DNA of 16,086 bases, taken from CALVJJ01 sp045538425 (GTDB taxonomy: Bacteria; Bacillota; Clostridia; Christensenellales; UBA1242). Shown piece by piece: positions 13,723-16,086 of the stretch. The notes below the pieces were generated by a model. That model was not told where the DNA came from. It made no database searches and was given only the letters and a program-made list of their open reading frames with translations. Position 1 is the first letter of the stretch. Every line of letters starts with the position of its first letter. The stretch is from NCBI GenBank assembly GCA_045538425.1, contig JAZSRJ010000027.1:1-16086 (forward strand), in the 5' to 3' direction. A program made the position numbers and the translations under genes.

Positions 13723-16086
13723 ATGCTAAACACAAAGAATATTAGAAAAGCAAAATATGGCAACAACACACGTTATACTTTTTCAAAGGCAGATGAAGTT
13801 ATCGAAATTCCATATTTGCTAGAAATCCAAAAAAATAGTTATCAAAGATTTATTACATCTGGGATTGGCGAAGTGCTCAAAGAGTTTTCACCAATTAGTG
13901 ACTACAGCGGAAAGGCTGATATCTATTTCTTAGATTATCAACTAGAACCAACCCCAAAACTAACAAAACAAGAAGTTAAGAGAAAGGGTAGTCATTATTC
14001 TGTATCTATGAAAGTCAAAGTTAGACTTGTCATTAAAGAAACAGGTGAGGCAATCGAACAAGAGGTATTCTTAGGGGATGTTCCTTTTATGACCGAAGAA
14101 GCTACTTTCATTTTCAACGGAATTGAAAGAGTTATCGTTAGCCAAATTGTAAGAAGCCCAAGCGTATACTATTCTTACAATATTGACAAAACAGGTCGCA
14201 AAATATACAACTGCACTCTTATGCCTACAAGAGGTAGTTGGTTAGAGATCGAACAAAAAGAAAAAGAACCAAGTTATATGCGTGTTGCTCTAGATAAGGG
14301 TGGCAAGATTGGTCTTGGTGTATTCTTAAAATGTTTCGGTTTTAACAATGAAAAATTGATGGATATTTTTGGTGACAACCAACTTCTTAAAGCAACTCTT
14401 GAAAAAGATCCATTCGATACTCAAGCAGAAGCTTTGATCGAACTTAGTAAGAAGACTCGTCCAAGTGAAATCCCAAGTGTAGAAGCTACAAAACAATTTA
14501 TCTTCTCACAATTTTTTAGTACACAATTTTACAACTTAGGAAAAGTTGGTCGTTTCAAAATTGACAAGAAGTTGAGTCTTGGCAATCGTCTTGTTGGCTT
14601 AACTAGTGCTGATGATATCACCATTAAGAAAGATGTTGTTGTCAAAGCTGGTGAAACTTTCACAAAAGAAACCGCTTGGAAAGTTCAAAATGCAGGTATC
14701 AATGAAGTATGGGTACTTGTTGATGGCAAACGTCACAAAATGTATGGTAACAACCGTGTACAATTAAGTGAAGTTGTAAAATGTAATGAAAAAGAATATG
14801 GAATCAACGCACTTGTGTACTATCCAGTTTTGGAAGAAATTATTAAAGAAAACAAAACAAAAGACGAAAGACTTGAAGTTATTAGATCAAGTGTTGATGA
14901 TTTAGTTGGTAGCACCATCACCATTGATGATATGCTTGCAACTGTAAGTTATTTCCTTGACCTTAACGAAGGTATTGGTCATATTGATGTTGTTGACCAC
15001 CTTGCTAACCGTCGTGTTAAAGGTTGTGGAGAACTATTGGAAGATGCTTTCCGTAGTGGTATGACAAAATTGAGTACTGCTGTCAAAGAAACACTTCAAT
15101 CTCATGACTTAGCTGATATTACTCCAGCACAAGTGGTCAATGCTAGACCAATCAATCGTGCATTTAGAGATTTTCTTGCTAATCACCAATTGAGCCAACT
15201 TATGGATCAAATGAATCCACTTTCTGGTCTTGCTCAAAAGAGAAGATTGTCTGCTGTTGGTCCTGGTGGTATTAAGAAAGACCGTGCAACCGACGAAGTT
15301 CGTGATATTCACTATTCACACTATGGTCGTATCTGTGTTGTTGAAACCCCTGAAGGTAGCAACATCGGTCTTATCAACGCTCTTGCTACTTATGCTAGAG
15401 TCAACGAATATGGCTTTATTGAAGCACCATATCGTATTGTAGACAAACAAAAAGGTATTGTATCAAAAGATGTTGTATACCTTATGGCAGATGAAGACGA
15501 AAACTGCTATATCGCACAAGCTACCGAACCACTTAATGCTGATGGTAGTTTTGTTAACGATAATGTTGTTTGTCGTTATCAAGATACAATTATGTCTGTT
15601 CCAAAAACTCAAGTAGATTATATGGACGTTAGTCCAAAACAACTTGTCAGTGTACCTGCAAGTTTGATTACTTTCCTAGAAAACGGGGAAGGTGCTCGTG
15701 CGCTCATGGGATGTAACATGCAACGTCAAGCCGTGCCTCTCATGCGTACTGAAGCTCCAATTGTAGCTACTGGTATGGAATGTGTTGTTGCTCGTGACAA
15801 CGGATCTATTGTTGTTGCAAAAGAAGCAGGTACTGTTGCTTCTGTAGATGCTAGACACGTAACGATTATTAGAGAAAATGGTGCAGAAGATACTTATGAG
15901 TTGACTAAGTTTGCTCGTACCAACCAAGAAAGCTGTGTCAACCAAAAACCTATTGTTACAGTAGGTCAAAAAGTCAAAAAAGGCGAATGCCTTGCTGATG
16001 GTTATAGTACTAGTGGTGGAGAACTTGCTCTTGGTCACAATATGCTGATTGCATACATGAACTGGGAAGGTTACAACTATGAAGAC
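13723..16086 (+). CDS. rpoB: RNA polymerase beta subunit, 5' two-thirds (runs off the window)
   Basis: The frame is open from ATG 13723 to the last base, 788 codons, roughly two-thirds of a Firmicutes beta subunit. Family landmarks appear in order: VFLGDVPFMTEEATFIFNG near residue 110, ERVIVSQIVRSP, the rifampicin region QLSQLMDQMNPLSGLAQKRR at 489-508, SAVGPGGIKKDRA, EVRDIHYSHYGRICVVETPE and GSNIGLINALATYAR. The last residues, MNWEGYNYED, align with the E. coli segment ending at Glu813-Asp814. The protein is the catalytic beta subunit of cytoplasmic RNA polymerase. Odd points: E. coli His526 corresponds to Gln505, Phe514 to Leu493, Ser509 to His488 and Leu533 to Val512, all in the rifampicin-binding region. 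The upstream neighbour is a ger operon rather than rplL. The gene has its own strong promoter. Confidence 0.97.
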   Translation, partial: MLNTKNIRKAKYGNNTRYTFSKADEVIEIPYLLEIQKNSYQRFITSGIGEVLKEFSPISDYSGKADIYFLDYQLEPTPKLTKQEVKRKGSHYSVSMKVKVRLVIKETGEAIEQEVFLGDVPFMTEEATFIFNGIERVIVSQIVRSPSVYYSYNIDKTGRKIYNCTLMPTRGSWLEIEQKEKEPSYMRVALDKGGKIGLGVFLKCFGFNNEKLMDIFGDNQLLKATLEKDPFDTQAEALIELSKKTRPSEIPSVEATKQFIFSQFFSTQFYNLGKVGRFKIDKKLSLGNRLVGLTSADDITIKKDVVVKAGETFTKETAWKVQNAGINEVWVLVDGKRHKMYGNNRVQLSEVVKCNEKEYGINALVYYPVLEEIIKENKTKDERLEVIRSSVDDLVGSTITIDDMLATVSYFLDLNEGIGHIDVVDHLANRRVKGCGELLEDAFRSGMTKLSTAVKETLQSHDLADITPAQVVNARPINRAFRDFLANHQLSQLMDQMNPLSGLAQKRRLSAVGPGGIKKDRATDEVRDIHYSHYGRICVVETPEGSNIGLINALATYARVNEYGFIEAPYRIVDKQKGIVSKDVVYLMADEDENCYIAQATEPLNADGSFVNDNVVCRYQDTIMSVPKTQVDYMDVSPKQLVSVPASLITFLENGEGARALMGCNMQRQAVPLMRTEAPIVATGMECVVARDNGSIVVAKEAGTVASVDARHVTIIRENGAEDTYELTKFARTNQESCVNQKPIVTVGQKVKKGECLADGYSTSGGELALGHNMLIAYMNWEGYNYED

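Noticed and set aside
1..16086. CRISPR arrays, tRNA or rRNA genes, insertion sequences, prophage genes
   Set aside because: No regularly spaced repeats, cloverleaf-like sequence, transposase or integrase frame, or terminal inverted repeats were found.

Overview
The window is AT-rich DNA from a Gram-positive, endospore-forming member of the Firmicutes, most likely an uncultured Clostridia-type organism. The evidence is a complete GerA-type spore germinant receptor operon, lipoproteins with class II signal peptides, camelysin/TasA-like proteins with a SipW-type signal, strong Shine-Dalgarno sites, textbook sigma-A-like promoters and U-tract hairpin terminators. It ends inside rpoB. Species cannot be named from the sequence alone.

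Layout. (1) 1-442: the 3' end of an unrecognised plus-strand gene that appears split by a 4-bp tandem duplication (ATGAATGAA at 52-60). It converges on (2) a large minus-strand lipoprotein (476-2347) with two Cys-pair modules after the lipid anchor; a bidirectional terminator lies between them. (3) 2591-4462: a cytoplasmic protein of unknown function with a long disordered tail that ends in a duplicated peptide motif. (4) 4547-7356: three consecutive single-pass membrane proteins that look like distant paralogues of the camelysin/TasA family. They share an aromatic D-G-[YFW]-[WFY]-Y-Y motif, and each has its own predicted promoter. (5) 7408-9369: a lipoprotein with a transglutaminase-like domain whose Cys-His-Asp triad is intact, probably co-transcribed with the third camelysin-like gene. 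(6) 9458-13313: the gerA-gerB-gerC germinant receptor operon, with 4-bp ATGA overlaps and a sequence resembling a forespore sigma-G promoter upstream. (7) 13314-13722: the ger terminator, a very good sigma-A promoter and a roughly 140-nt leader. (8) 13723-16086: rpoB, open at the window edge (788 codons seen).

How it may work together (inference). Genes 4547-9369 could form a cell-surface module. It would have one TasA-like secreted or assembled subunit, two membrane-anchored relatives (one with a long charged cytoplasmic arm), and a surface lipoprotein with a thiol transglutaminase or protease fold that could modify or cross-link partners. The SipW-type peptidase expected for the TasA-like signal is not in the window. 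The ger operon would make a germinant receptor in the developing spore.

Most notable points: the TasA-like/transglutaminase cluster; a GerC homologue with Ser at the expected lipidation Cys; RpoB with Gln at the position of E. coli His526 (the rifampicin pocket) and Leu at Phe514; and rpoB directly downstream of a ger operon rather than rplL.
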